A stretch of DNA of 64,000 nucleotides from Psychrobacter sp. P2G3 (GTDB lineage Bacteria; Pseudomonadota; Gammaproteobacteria; Pseudomonadales; Moraxellaceae). Where the stretch lies: NCBI RefSeq assembly GCF_001593285.1, contig NZ_CP012529.1:1178001-1242000 (forward strand), read 5' to 3'. This document shows, piece by piece, positions 55,848-63,710 of the stretch. Under the pieces are notes generated by a model. That model had not been told where the DNA came from, searched no databases, and saw only the letters and a list, made by a program, of their open reading frames with translations. Positions within the stretch are counted from its first letter, which is position 1. Every line of letters starts with the position of its first letter. The position numbers were made by a program, and so were the translations under genes.

Positions 55848-55895
55848 ACTCCGACATCCTCATTTGTGCCTGATTTTATACTTTTTTGTCGGAGT
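55848..55895. other. 9-bp perfect inverted repeat before the hypothetical gene at 55922
   Basis: ACTCCGACA (55848-55856) and TGTCGGAGT (55887-55895) flank a 30-base loop ending in a T-rich run. It lies about 27 bases before the predicted start and could be an operator or an RNA leader stem. Confidence 0.4.
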
Positions 55896-55921
55896 TATAG
55901 GAATCTAAGGTGTTCAATATC

Positions 55922-56419
55922 ATGAGCCACTCTACTAATCAATCCAAATATACTCGCCGTTATCATCCGCGTCATCCTTTAGCACAATATGCTATTACTC
56001 AAATAGACACGCTTGAACTGCGTGCGCAAGATATTGTAAAAATTATGGGTTACCCTCTAAAGCATACCATACCCGCCTGTGAGCGCCTGCGTCATGTATT
56101 GTCGAATAAACATCTTGGGCTTGATAGTAGTTATATTGATAAATGCTTTACGGCTGAGGAGTTTCTAGTAAAGCTTTTCTTAATACTTGATATACCTTAT
56201 GAGCCATTCGTAGAAGATATCGCCCAGATTAAATATCAGTTGGCGCATTTACCTAATTATTCACCCAAATATAGCTTACCGTCAGACGTTGGTTTTAGGT
56301 TTAATAGTGTACATTGGATGTCTCGTGATGCTACTAAGGATTATAAGTTGATTGTTGAGCAGAAGAGTGCGGAGATTGATAAAGTGGAGCGTAAACTGGC
56401 AAAAGCCAGCGGTGCTTAA
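55922..56419 (+). CDS. Conserved-looking hypothetical protein, 165 residues
   Basis: I do not recognise this protein. It is basic at the N-terminus (KYTRRYHPRHP), followed by a helical stretch LELRAQDIVKIMGYPLKHTIPACERLRHVL that could be a small DNA-binding-like helix bundle, and ends in a Lys/Glu-rich helix (IVEQKSAEIDKVERKLAKAS). No signal peptide or membrane helix is present. ATG at 55922 is chosen over a GTG at 55910; AAGG is about 12 bases upstream. A strong terminator follows, so it is transcribed alone. Confidence 0.65.
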   Translation: MSHSTNQSKYTRRYHPRHPLAQYAITQIDTLELRAQDIVKIMGYPLKHTIPACERLRHVLSNKHLGLDSSYIDKCFTAEEFLVKLFLILDIPYEPFVEDIAQIKYQLAHLPNYSPKYSLPSDVGFRFNSVHWMSRDATKDYKLIVEQKSAEIDKVERKLAKASGA

Positions 56420-56483
56420 GAAGAAGTACTTAAAGTTTTTTTAGTCGTAAACAGCGAATTTTTAAACATATCAACATAGCATA

Positions 56484-56513
56484 GCCTCACTATTATAGTG
56501 GGGCTTTTTTTTA
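56484..56513 (+). terminator. Rho-independent terminator of the hypothetical gene
   Basis: AGCCTCACTA and TAGTGGGGCT pair over ten bases with one G-T wobble and a run of eight T. The next 280 bases to 56793 hold only a weak dyad TTGTCTCT/AGAGACAA (56697-56742), probably the promoter region of the GST gene. Confidence 0.85.
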
Positions 56514-56793
56514 CCAACTGCTTTCTAATATATTATGATTAATGGCTTACTACTAGCTTGGCTTCGGGTCTTCGATTGCAATTTACTAGAGCTTAACGTG
56601 TTAGAGTTTGGATAGAGCAAAGGAGTTCTAACATGGGGGTAATATAATCATCATTGAAGGCAAGTGTTCGCGTTGTTATCATGAGCAGTAAAGGTGTTGT
56701 CTCTATGATTTAGCATAGAATATGGTAAATAGTAAGAGACAATAACCTTCATTTCTGACGTCACTCATCTCGATTCAACTGAGAAAAACATCT

Positions 56794-57441
56794 ATGACTG
56801 CTTCATTACCTCTTTTGTACTCTTTTCGCCGCTGCCCATACGCCATACGTGCTAGGCTTGGCATCTTGTTTGCTGAGCAGCAAGTAGAGCTGCGGGAGAT
56901 AGTACTAAAGAACAAGCCATCACAGATGGTAGCGATTAGCCCAAAAGGTACTGTACCTGTTCTACAGCTTACTGATGGTAAAGTGATTGAAGAAAGTAGA
57001 GAGATAATGGAGTGGGCACTTGAACAAAAAGATCCGCAAGGATTGCTTGATGCTGAGATTTTATCTCAGGCCAATGCGCTGATCGATAAAAATGATAATG
57101 ACTTTAAGCATTGGCTGGATCGCTATAAATATGCTGACCGTCATTTGGAGATGACCCAAAAAGAGTATCGGCTACAGGGTGAAGAGTTTTTACAGGTTTT
57201 AGAAGAGTTGTTGAGTAATAAACATTACTTACTTGGAGATAAGGTAACCATTGCCGATATTGGCATCATGCCTTTTGTGCGTCAATTCGCTCATGTGGAT
57301 CGCGATGTTTTTTACAATCTGCCTTACCCAAATTTGCAGCGTTGGCTACAACACTGGCTGGAGCATCCACTCTTTTTGCAAGCGATGTCCAAGTTTCAAC
57401 CTTGGCAAGAAGAAGATGAGGAAGTGGTTTTTTCAGCTTAG
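56794..57441 (+). CDS. Glutathione S-transferase family protein with CPYA motif
   Basis: The 215-residue product has SFRRCPYAIRARLGILFAEQ at the N-terminus; the Cys of CPYA marks it as a cysteine-type GST related to glutaredoxin-2 and omega/beta forms. The cis-Pro segment is SPKGTVPVLQL and the C-terminal domain has GDKVTIADIGIMPFVRQF. Such proteins have thiol-transfer activity rather than classical conjugation. It stands alone between a terminator and the NADAR-type gene. Confidence 0.85.
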   Translation: MTASLPLLYSFRRCPYAIRARLGILFAEQQVELREIVLKNKPSQMVAISPKGTVPVLQLTDGKVIEESREIMEWALEQKDPQGLLDAEILSQANALIDKNDNDFKHWLDRYKYADRHLEMTQKEYRLQGEEFLQVLEELLSNKHYLLGDKVTIADIGIMPFVRQFAHVDRDVFYNLPYPNLQRWLQHWLEHPLFLQAMSKFQPWQEEDEEVVFSA

Positions 57442-57639
57442 CAATTAGCGCTTAAACCTTAGTAGTCCTTATTATGATTTAGTATCGCATTGAGTGTACT
57501 ATTCCAAGCCTTAGTCAGATTATAATGTATTTAAATCACTGCTTATTTAAACGCTATTTATGTAAGATCCGCTATCAAAGAACATTTATACAAAACTATT
57601 GATATAATGCCCATCGCTATGAAATAAAGACTATAAATT

Positions 57640-58353
57640 ATGGAACAAAGTAAAAACGCTGTAGAGCAAAAACCCGTATTTATGCCTAGAGTCAACAGTG
57701 ACAATCTGGTAAAAACGGACATGGTTAGGTTTGAGCGGCATGTGGGGTTTGCAAGTCGCCAAAAGAAAAAGTCCATCAATGACCTACATCAAGTCATTCG
57801 CAAAAAGTATGGATTTAATAATGTCTTGGAGCTATCTAGTAAATCTGGTAATAAGCTAAGTTTTTTGTTAAGTCCACTCAGCTTACAGCTCACTGATGAG
57901 CATAGCGGCGGGCAGTATAGTGTCGAAAACATCTTTCAGGCCAGTAAGGTTTTTGAACAGGGTGGTCCCTATACTGACTTGCTGACAGCCCCGCCAAGAC
58001 AAGCCAAAAAAGATGAGCGCTTACACGACTCAGGTCAGCTTATTAGCTACAATGATTTTGGTGTGGAGTGGGGTATTGAGCCGCTAACCGCGTTTTATGA
58101 TTGGCTTTATATCAATGCACTAAAGCAAAACTCTCAGCTACATGAGGAGGTTATGCAATATCAAGCCTTTACCGATATTGAGTTTAATCCAAAAAAGTCT
58201 ATCCATTGTGCGGCTTATTCGCTGGCGATGTTTGTGGCGCTCAGTAAGCGAGAGTTGCTCGGTAATGTTGAAGATCCAGGAACGTTTTACGATCTACATA
58301 CTGAGTTTAAACTGAGTAATACAGAGCATCTTTTGGAAGAGGGGTGGTTTTGA
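57640..58353 (+). CDS. Putative DarT1-associated NADAR-family antitoxin-like protein
   Basis: The 237-residue product matches what I recall of the DUF6977 family, now described as DarT1-associated NADAR antitoxins. Signature segments are KPVFMPRVNSDNLVKTDMVRFERHVGF, ELSSKSGNKLSFLLSPLSLQL, SVENIFQASKVFEQGGPYTDLL, and EPLTAFYDWLYINAL with FTDIEFNPKKSIHCAA. NADAR proteins remove ADP-ribose from modified bases. The usual partner, a DarT1 ADP-ribosyltransferase (DUF4433-like), is not present on either side. The family call is from memory and needs a profile search. Confidence 0.65.
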   Translation: MEQSKNAVEQKPVFMPRVNSDNLVKTDMVRFERHVGFASRQKKKSINDLHQVIRKKYGFNNVLELSSKSGNKLSFLLSPLSLQLTDEHSGGQYSVENIFQASKVFEQGGPYTDLLTAPPRQAKKDERLHDSGQLISYNDFGVEWGIEPLTAFYDWLYINALKQNSQLHEEVMQYQAFTDIEFNPKKSIHCAAYSLAMFVALSKRELLGNVEDPGTFYDLHTEFKLSNTEHLLEEGWF

Positions 58354-58714
58354 TAGTGAACCGTCCCAAGATTGTCGAAGACGAAACATTCTGAGTTAAT
58401 ACGAAAATATTGGGGCGGTTTAAAATGAAAGATCTGCTTTCACTGCCGTTTTTCGATTAGAGAGTAGCTTCGTTTGTCCGTCCTACGTCTTTTAATTCGT
58501 ATAAGCTTTTTGATCTTTTAACATCATGAAGAAGCTCTTTCAACGCCATCTCGATTTATACGATTCTGGATACATTTCTAGGTTTTTGCCCATCTCTCCT
58601 GAAATAGGTATTGAATCTCCTATATAATGTGAGCCATCTCGTTGTTAATGATCCATTCAATTTAGGCTTTTTTCTTAGCAAGAAAGGCTTTTTATTAAGT
58701 AAAAACGGTGCTTT
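58354..58714. other. Gap between the NADAR-type gene and rluF, with an imperfect dyad
   Basis: No intact gene is present in 361 bases. AACCGTCCCAAGATT (58359-58373) and AATATTGGGGCGGTT (58406-58420) are imperfect inverted repeats, followed by TAAAATG, possibly a terminator with a long loop. On the minus strand a short frame at about 58550-58620 is open but has no family likeness I recognise; it may be a gene remnant. Confidence 0.5.
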
Positions 58715-59707
58715 ATGTTTAATGCTTCCTCGACTCGTTTAAATAAATACATCAGCGAAAGCGGTATTTGCTCTCGAAGAGACGCTGACCGCTTTATTGA
58801 ACAAGGTAATGTGTATGTCAATGGCAAGCGTGCTTCAGTGGGTGAGCAGGTGGTTGCTGGAGATACGGTAAAAGTCAACGGGCAGCTCATTGAGCCGAAA
58901 GAAGCTGATGACTTTGTTTTTATTGTATTGAATAAGCCAGTCGGCATTGTTAGCACCACGGAAAGCTCCGAGAAAAATAACATTGTTGATTTTGTCAGAC
59001 ATAGCGTACGTATTTTCCCTATTGGCCGTTTGGATAAAGATTCCCAGGGTTTAATCTTTTTGACCAGTAATGGTGATCTGGTTAATAAGGTATTACGTGC
59101 TGGCAATAACCATGAAAAAGAATATTTGGTGACGGTGAATAAGCCGATAACAGATAATTTTATTGAGGGTTTGGCTGGTGGCGTGCCTATTTTGGGAAAG
59201 ATGACGAAGAAGTGCCCGGTTACTAAGGTGGCGCCTAACGTATTTAACATCACGCTAGTACAAGGTTTGAATCGTCAAATTCGTCGCATGTGTGAGCATT
59301 TTGGCTATGAAGTCGTGAAGCTTGAGCGTACGCGGATTATGAATGTGAATCTTAAGGGTCTTCCAGTTGGAGATTGGCGAGATTTAACCCCAAAAGAGTT
59401 GTCTGTACTACTTAAATCTATAGAAGATTCTTCTGCCAATGTTAGTGCTCCGGCCAAGAAATCTCGTAATGCACCAAGAAAAAACGCTCGTACTGATACC
59501 TCGTCAAAGTCAAAGGCGTCTTCAAAACCACGGGGCGCAGCAAAGGGGAATAGTAAACACCCTAAAGACGGTGCTGGAAAACCAGCGGGTTCTAAAGGTG
59601 GGCGTCCTTCTGGTCATGGTAAGAAGGCTGGTGACAATGGCAAACCTGCTGCAAATGGCAAGCGCCCTGCAAAAGGTCGAGGTTCTCAGCGGTCTTCAAA
59701 ACGATAG
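58715..59707 (+). CDS. rluF: 23S rRNA pseudouridine synthase, RluF-like
   Basis: The 330-residue product has an S4 RNA-binding domain at 8-65 ([24 protein letters not shown]) and the RsuA/RluB/E/F catalytic core with [21 protein letters not shown], where the Asp is catalytic, and [25 protein letters not shown]. RluF forms pseudouridine 2604 in 23S rRNA. The last 90 residues or so are a Lys/Gly/Pro/Ser-rich basic tail, longer than in E. coli RluF, that may add RNA affinity. It is transcribed alone. Confidence 0.88.
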   Translation: MFNASSTRLNKYISESGICSRRDADRFIEQGNVYVNGKRASVGEQVVAGDTVKVNGQLIEPKEADDFVFIVLNKPVGIVSTTESSEKNNIVDFVRHSVRIFPIGRLDKDSQGLIFLTSNGDLVNKVLRAGNNHEKEYLVTVNKPITDNFIEGLAGGVPILGKMTKKCPVTKVAPNVFNITLVQGLNRQIRRMCEHFGYEVVKLERTRIMNVNLKGLPVGDWRDLTPKELSVLLKSIEDSSANVSAPAKKSRNAPRKNARTDTSSKSKASSKPRGAAKGNSKHPKDGAGKPAGSKGGRPSGHGKKAGDNGKPAANGKRPAKGRGSQRSSKR

Positions 59708-59957
59708 ATTGATATGTAGTGCTCAGTTAATTAGGACGCCTGATTAGAGACGCTGTATAAAAATCCAGACAACTTAAGCTATCTTAGGTTTGGGATGATT
59801 ACATTCGATGCGGGATAAAATAGAGTCTAGTATTAGACGCGTAAGTGGTACAAAAAACCTATCTTATTATCCACTGCAAAAATTTAAAGTGTGATTGCTT
59901 TGTTCATTTTTGAAATGGCAATAAGCTAGAGAACTTTAACCTTGACGAGATAATATT

Positions 59958-60395
59958 ATGTTTAAAATAAAAGTAGAACGTATTGTCAAAAAACCGATTG
60001 ACGATGTCTTTGAAGCCCTAAGTGACCATGCTAGTTATGCGTTATTTAAGTCTGTAGGTATTGCTGAGTTGTTGACTGAAGGTGATGAAGAGCGCAATGG
60101 AACTGGCGCTTTACGAACAGTACAAACCGGAGCCTTTAAAGTATGGGAGCGAATTACTGCGTTTGAGCGTCCTATTCATATGCAATATCAAATCGAAAAA
60201 GCCAAGCCTATAAAAATGGAACACTACAAGGGCATTATTGATTTAAAAGATTTAGGGGATGGAACCACACACGTGACTTGGGTGTCTGAAGGCCGACTGG
60301 TTGTGCCACTGATCGGAAGGGTTTTTGATCGTAAAATGCAGAAACAAGGCATGATAGTTTTTAATAGTATGCTCAAGTCTTTAGAAAGCCGCTAA
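59958..60395 (+). CDS. SRPBCC-family protein (polyketide cyclase/START-like)
   Basis: The 145-residue product has the start FKIKVERIVKKPIDDVFEALSDHASYALF and the central GTGALRTVQTGAFKVWERITAFERPIHMQYQI, which fit the SRPBCC ligand-binding fold. No catalytic role can be assigned. No membrane segment or signal peptide is present. It is preceded by 250 bases in which no feature is clear. Confidence 0.75.
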   Translation: MFKIKVERIVKKPIDDVFEALSDHASYALFKSVGIAELLTEGDEERNGTGALRTVQTGAFKVWERITAFERPIHMQYQIEKAKPIKMEHYKGIIDLKDLGDGTTHVTWVSEGRLVVPLIGRVFDRKMQKQGMIVFNSMLKSLESR

Positions 60396-60488
60396 GTTAG
60401 CGGCAATGTTTACTTTCTATCTCAGTCTTTTAGTAGTGACTTTTATGCTTTGATCTAAGCATAGCTCATGGAGTGCGGGCAACTACTG

Positions 60489-60806
60489 TTATTCTTGATC
60501 AGTCTTGTTCTTGGCAGCTTCAATTTCATTAAAGCGCGCTAATTGCTCCGGTGTGGCTTTTTGTTGATACTTCTCTTTCCACTCAGAATAAGGCATACCA
60601 TAAACAAGTTCGCGCGCATCTTCATAGTCGATTTCGATACCACGCTCTTCACCAGCCGCTTTATACCATTTGGATAAACAGTTACGACAAAAGTCTGCAA
60701 GGTTCATCAGATCAATATTTTGTACATCTTTGCGCTCGTCTAAGTGAGCTAATAAGCGACGAAATGCTGCGGCTTCTAATTCAATGTTTGATTCTAATTT
60801 TGCCAT
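60489..60806 (-). CDS. DUF1244 family protein
   Basis: The 105-residue protein contains ERKDVQNIDLMNLADFCRNCLSKWY, the conserved segment of the DUF1244 family, with two cysteines three residues apart. The function of the family is unknown to me. The ATG has AGGAAAAATT upstream. The C-terminal part is rich in Lys, Gln and Glu and is probably helical. Confidence 0.85.
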   Translation of the reverse strand: MAKLESNIELEAAAFRRLLAHLDERKDVQNIDLMNLADFCRNCLSKWYKAAGEERGIEIDYEDARELVYGMPYSEWKEKYQQKATPEQLARFNEIEAAKNKTDQE

Positions 60807-61007
60807 AAATTTTTCCTCAGCGTTAATGCGTGTTTGTGGTTATGTGTGGTGTCTTAAAAGCAATGGTAACTATATACTGTTTGCCAGCCTATTACAGATG
60901 TAATAATATCAGATGATTCTCTTCTATATTTACAGTTTATCTATACTTACAACTTACTCTTCTAAGGGCTGACCATGGGTTTGAGAGACCATTCTTTTAA
61001 AAATCAT

Positions 61008-61042
61008 AAAAAAACTATGTAGCCCTTATATCTAAGGGCTAC
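61008..61042 (-). terminator. Rho-independent terminator of the peroxiredoxin gene
   Basis: GTAGCCCTTA and TAAGGGCTAC are perfect 10-base arms around a TATC loop. Read on the minus strand the stem is followed by ATAGTTTTTTT. It starts 80 bases after the peroxiredoxin stop. Confidence 0.85.
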
Positions 61043-61122
61043 GCAGTTCGGCAGTTTGATAATATTAGAGCATCTATCGATGCCTGATAACACTTAATAA
61101 CAACAGTCAAGCGTCAATATGG

Positions 61123-61650
61123 TTAAGCATTACTTTTCAAATACTCTAACATGGTGTCTGCATCTGATACTTCAAAGGGGTCTATTGGGCAGTTGTCGCC
61201 AAAATCAGGTTCCTTAAACACTTTTTTGATGGCTTTATTGTCGATATACATCGAATAACGCCATGAGCGCATACCAAAGCCAAGATTACTCTTATCAACA
61301 AGCATACCCATTTTACGAGTGAACTCACCATTCCCATCAGGAAGCAAAAAAACGTTTTCACGGTTTTGTTTTAGGCCCCATTGGTACATGACGAACGCAT
61401 CATTGACAGAAATGCAAACTATTTCATCTATACCTAACGCCTTAAACTCATCATAAAGCTCTTCGTAACGAGGGAGATGGCTGGTCGAACAAGTTGGCGT
61501 AAAGGCACCTGGTAGTGAGAATACGACCACTTTTTTATTGGCAAATAACTCATCCGTGGTTAGGTTATACCATGTGAATGGGTTGTCTCCTCCGATAGAT
61601 TCATCACGAACACGAGTTTTAAAAGTTACATCAGGTACATGGGTAATCAT
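61123..61650 (-). CDS. Peroxiredoxin, Prx5 type
   Basis: The 175-residue product has the Prx5/AhpE-like motif SLPGAFTPTCSTSHLPRY with the peroxidatic Cys at 54 and Arg near 129 in the SWRYSMYI region. It reduces hydroperoxides, usually with glutathione/glutaredoxin in this group. There is a second Cys in FGDNCPIDPFEVSDAD near the C-terminus. The glutaredoxin domain that is fused in some relatives is absent, and none is adjacent. Confidence 0.9.
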   Translation of the reverse strand: MITHVPDVTFKTRVRDESIGGDNPFTWYNLTTDELFANKKVVVFSLPGAFTPTCSTSHLPRYEELYDEFKALGIDEIVCISVNDAFVMYQWGLKQNRENVFLLPDGNGEFTRKMGMLVDKSNLGFGMRSWRYSMYIDNKAIKKVFKEPDFGDNCPIDPFEVSDADTMLEYLKSNA

Positions 61651-61865
61651 TATTTACTCCGATTTAGGTTATTGTCTTTTTGTTTTCAAAATCCAGCATT
61701 TATATGATAATAGTTATAGTAGTTCATAAGCAAATCTTTAAGCTGATATTCACTATATAAGCTATCAAAATATATGACTTTTTTTAGACCTTACAAGCTA
61801 TGAGCTATGCTGAAGAAACCGTACAACTAAAATTGGTAAACTAACGACTCTATGAGGAGTTTATC

Positions 61866-62042
61866 ATGACCAAGAAAAAGCAACGCTACAGTGCAGCTTT
61901 CAAAGCTGAAATCATCGAATAGATAGTTGATAACAAAGGTAATGTTTCAGCGACTGCAAAGCAGCTAGATATAGCCATGCAGACATTATCTAACTGGCAA
62001 AACACAGCGAATGGAGGTTGTCGTATGCTCTCAGCATGTTGA
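61866..62042 (+). pseudogene. IS3-family transposase OrfA remnant with in-frame stop
   Basis: The frame reads MTKKKQRYSAAFKAEIIE, then TAG, then IVDNKGNVSATAKQLDIAMQ and TLSNW, after which likeness to OrfA ends. This is the N-terminal helix-turn-helix of an IS3-type OrfA. The amber codon at 61920 and the loss of the rest, including all of OrfB, show decay. A GAGGAG site remains before the ATG. The 160 bases that follow do not resemble a transposase in any frame I could read. Confidence 0.75.
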
Positions 62043-62279
62043 GTCTCCGACAGTACTGGGGTGCTGGTGCGATTCACTTTGAAGTAATGAGTTGCCTCAG
62101 CATTATAAAGCCTATGGTGTAGTGGCAGCGACACTCAAAAGATATCAATTCTCATCCAAAGAGTAGCGCTTGTGTAGATAATGATTTTTGATAAAGTAGA
62201 GTATATGAATGAGTTTAGCAACCAAGGTAAGTAGTGATATAATGCCCCGATAATCGATATTTTATAAAAGGTTTATATT

Positions 62280-62558
62280 ATGGCTCGTACAGCTAGCGCA
62301 TCACATATTTTAGTAAAAGATAAAGAACTGGCTGAGGACATTATTAGTAAGCTTAAAAAAGGCGTCCAGTTTGATGTGCTAGCTAAAAAACATTCAACCT
62401 GCCCATCAGGTAAAAAAGGCGGTAACTTAGGCGAGTTTAAAAAAGGCGACATGGTACCGGCATTTGATAAAGTCTGCTTCAACGGCGAGCTATTTACCCC
62501 ACATTTAGTAAAAACCAAATTTGGCTGGCATGTGATTAAAGTGCTTTACAGGACATAA
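62280..62558 (+). CDS. ppiC: Parvulin-type peptidyl-prolyl isomerase
   Basis: The 92-residue protein is a single parvulin domain: SASHILVKDKELAEDII, CPSGKKGGNLGEFKKGDMVPAFDKVCF and HLVKTKFGWHVIKV match the PpiC family, which binds and isomerises X-Pro bonds. It has no signal peptide and should be cytoplasmic. It is intact in the middle of a region with broken genes, and ends at a strong terminator. Confidence 0.93.
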   Translation: MARTASASHILVKDKELAEDIISKLKKGVQFDVLAKKHSTCPSGKKGGNLGEFKKGDMVPAFDKVCFNGELFTPHLVKTKFGWHVIKVLYRT

Positions 62559-62617
62559 GAGTTAGAGTCTGTAGTGGCATAGAGGCTTTGGACTGTTTTT
62601 AATAGATGATGGACAAG

Positions 62618-62650
62618 AAAAGCCAGACAACTAAGCTGTCTGGCTTTTTT
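62618..62650 (+). terminator. Rho-independent terminator of ppiC
   Basis: AAAGCCAGACA and TGTCTGGCTTTTTT form an 11-base stem around ACTAAGC. The stem is the same as that of the terminator at 45380-45414. Confidence 0.92.
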
Positions 62651-62952
62651 ATGATTAATACTTATCTGTCTGCCAAAAATTATGCTCACATATACAGCTA
62701 CTTCAATCAGACAAGGATAATTGCAGTACTCACATATAACATCGTCTAAGTAAGCATAGCATTGGGAAATCGTCTCAAACTGGGTTTTCTATATTATGTG
62801 CTCTATTTCTTTCTAAATCGCCTTACCACCAAAAATATCCAAAAATTGATTGACAGTTTTCGATGCATCCGAGAGAGGGTTGTCAAAAAGGTTAATCGAT
62901 CGGTTGCAAATGATACGGTTAAGCTAAAAAAATTCAAGAGTTTGAAAAGGAC

Positions 62953-63275
62953 ATGCCTAGTTTTGAAGGTGAGGTTACAAGCTTAGATAGTTATAATGAC
63001 TATGTGCTAACTGTGATTAGTCAACTTAAACAGAATAATAAAGGAAGTCTTTCTTCTGCTTTGATCAGCTATGTGATGCATCTTTTGTTGATAGTTAATG
63101 ATTTGGTGGTGTGTCAAAAAGTATACTGATTAAAATTTGAACAATTCTTGAAGCCTTGAAAGCCCTATAGAATCAGAGAACTTAGCATAGATTTCTTATT
63201 GACTTTTATCGCCAGCATACTTTTTAGAACACCACCAATAATTTAACTAGTGAAGAAACAGAAACGCTAGGTTAG
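62953..63275 (+). pseudogene. Small unknown gene broken by an inverted-repeat element, possibly also frameshifted
   Basis: From ATG 62953 the frame reads MPSFEGEVTSLDSYNDYVLT and goes on to about 50 residues, then enters the inverted-repeat element at 63103. Directly after the element the sequence reads NLTSEETETLG and a stop at 63275, which looks like the original C-terminus. Upstream, an A7 run near 62926-62932 joins this frame to an open frame with a Lys-rich sequence (KKVNRSVANDTVKLKK), so the true gene may have started before 62953. The product is not recognised. Confidence 0.45.
63103..63238. mobile_element. 136-bp MITE-like element with 26-bp terminal inverted repeats
   Basis: The left end TTGGTGGTGTGTCAAAAAGT and the right end, read as complement, TTGGTGGTGTTCTAAAAAGT are alike over 26 bases with four mismatches. 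The interior of about 84 bases has no coding frame. Flanks TTAATGAT and TAATTTAA are similar but give no exact target duplication. It is absent elsewhere in the window as far as I can see. Confidence 0.7.
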
Positions 63276-63301
63276 TGTGTGAGAGATTGAAAATATGTCT
63301 T

Positions 63302-63400
63302 TTAATAGTAACAAACGGTTGCTACCTCTTCACAACCTTGCTGATAGTAGCGGCCTATTACCGCTAACTTAAAGTCTGTGTCGCACTTCATAACATCCAT
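63302..63400 (-). pseudogene. Possible transposase OrfA-like N-terminal remnant
   Basis: On the minus strand the segment MKCDTDFKLAVIGRYYQQG followed by CEEVATVCYY and a stop resembles the beginning of an IS3-group OrfA (FKLxVI-type helix-turn-helix). The upstream frame to 63568 is hydrophobic and unlike a transposase. The likeness is short, so the call is tentative. Confidence 0.3.
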
Positions 63401-63617
63401 ATATTGTGTCCAATTAATGGGGCAGGGCAAGTTCAATAAAAAGGTTTGAAGAAGCTTAAAGGTTATAAGTATGTTATTAAGTGAGCTATTGATTAGTAGT
63501 TTTCTAAATAGTGAGCACGATTTCATTAATAAATATTGGATATCGTAAAGTATATAAAGAAGAATCAAAACATAAAGTATATGTAAATCTATACTTTATG
63601 TAAAACCTATCAGACAC

Positions 63618-63648
63618 AAAAAAACCTCAAGTAAACGAATACTTGAAG
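63618..63648 (-). terminator. Rho-independent terminator of the ammonia-lyase gene
   Basis: On the minus strand CTTCAAGTA and TACTTGAG form a hairpin followed by GTTTTTTTG. It begins about 63 bases after the stop at 63711. Confidence 0.75.
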
Positions 63649-63710
63649 CAAAACTTGCTTAGACTTAAAAATCTAAATTCGTTTTAAGTAGGAATGAGCA
63701 CTAGTAAAAT

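Noticed and set aside
58675..59253. 192-codon open frame on the minus strand opposite rluF
   Set aside because: It lies antisense to a well-supported RluF gene and has no ribosome-binding site or recognisable domain; it arises from codon bias of the true gene.
61886..62134. 82-codon minus-strand frame across the IS3 remnant
   Set aside because: It overlaps the clearer orfA likeness on the plus strand and shows no family resemblance.
62762..62986. 74-codon plus-strand frame starting with a hydrophobic segment
   Set aside because: The start lacks a convincing ribosome-binding site and the frame ends soon after the A7 run. I treat it only as a possible upstream part of the broken gene at 62953-63275.
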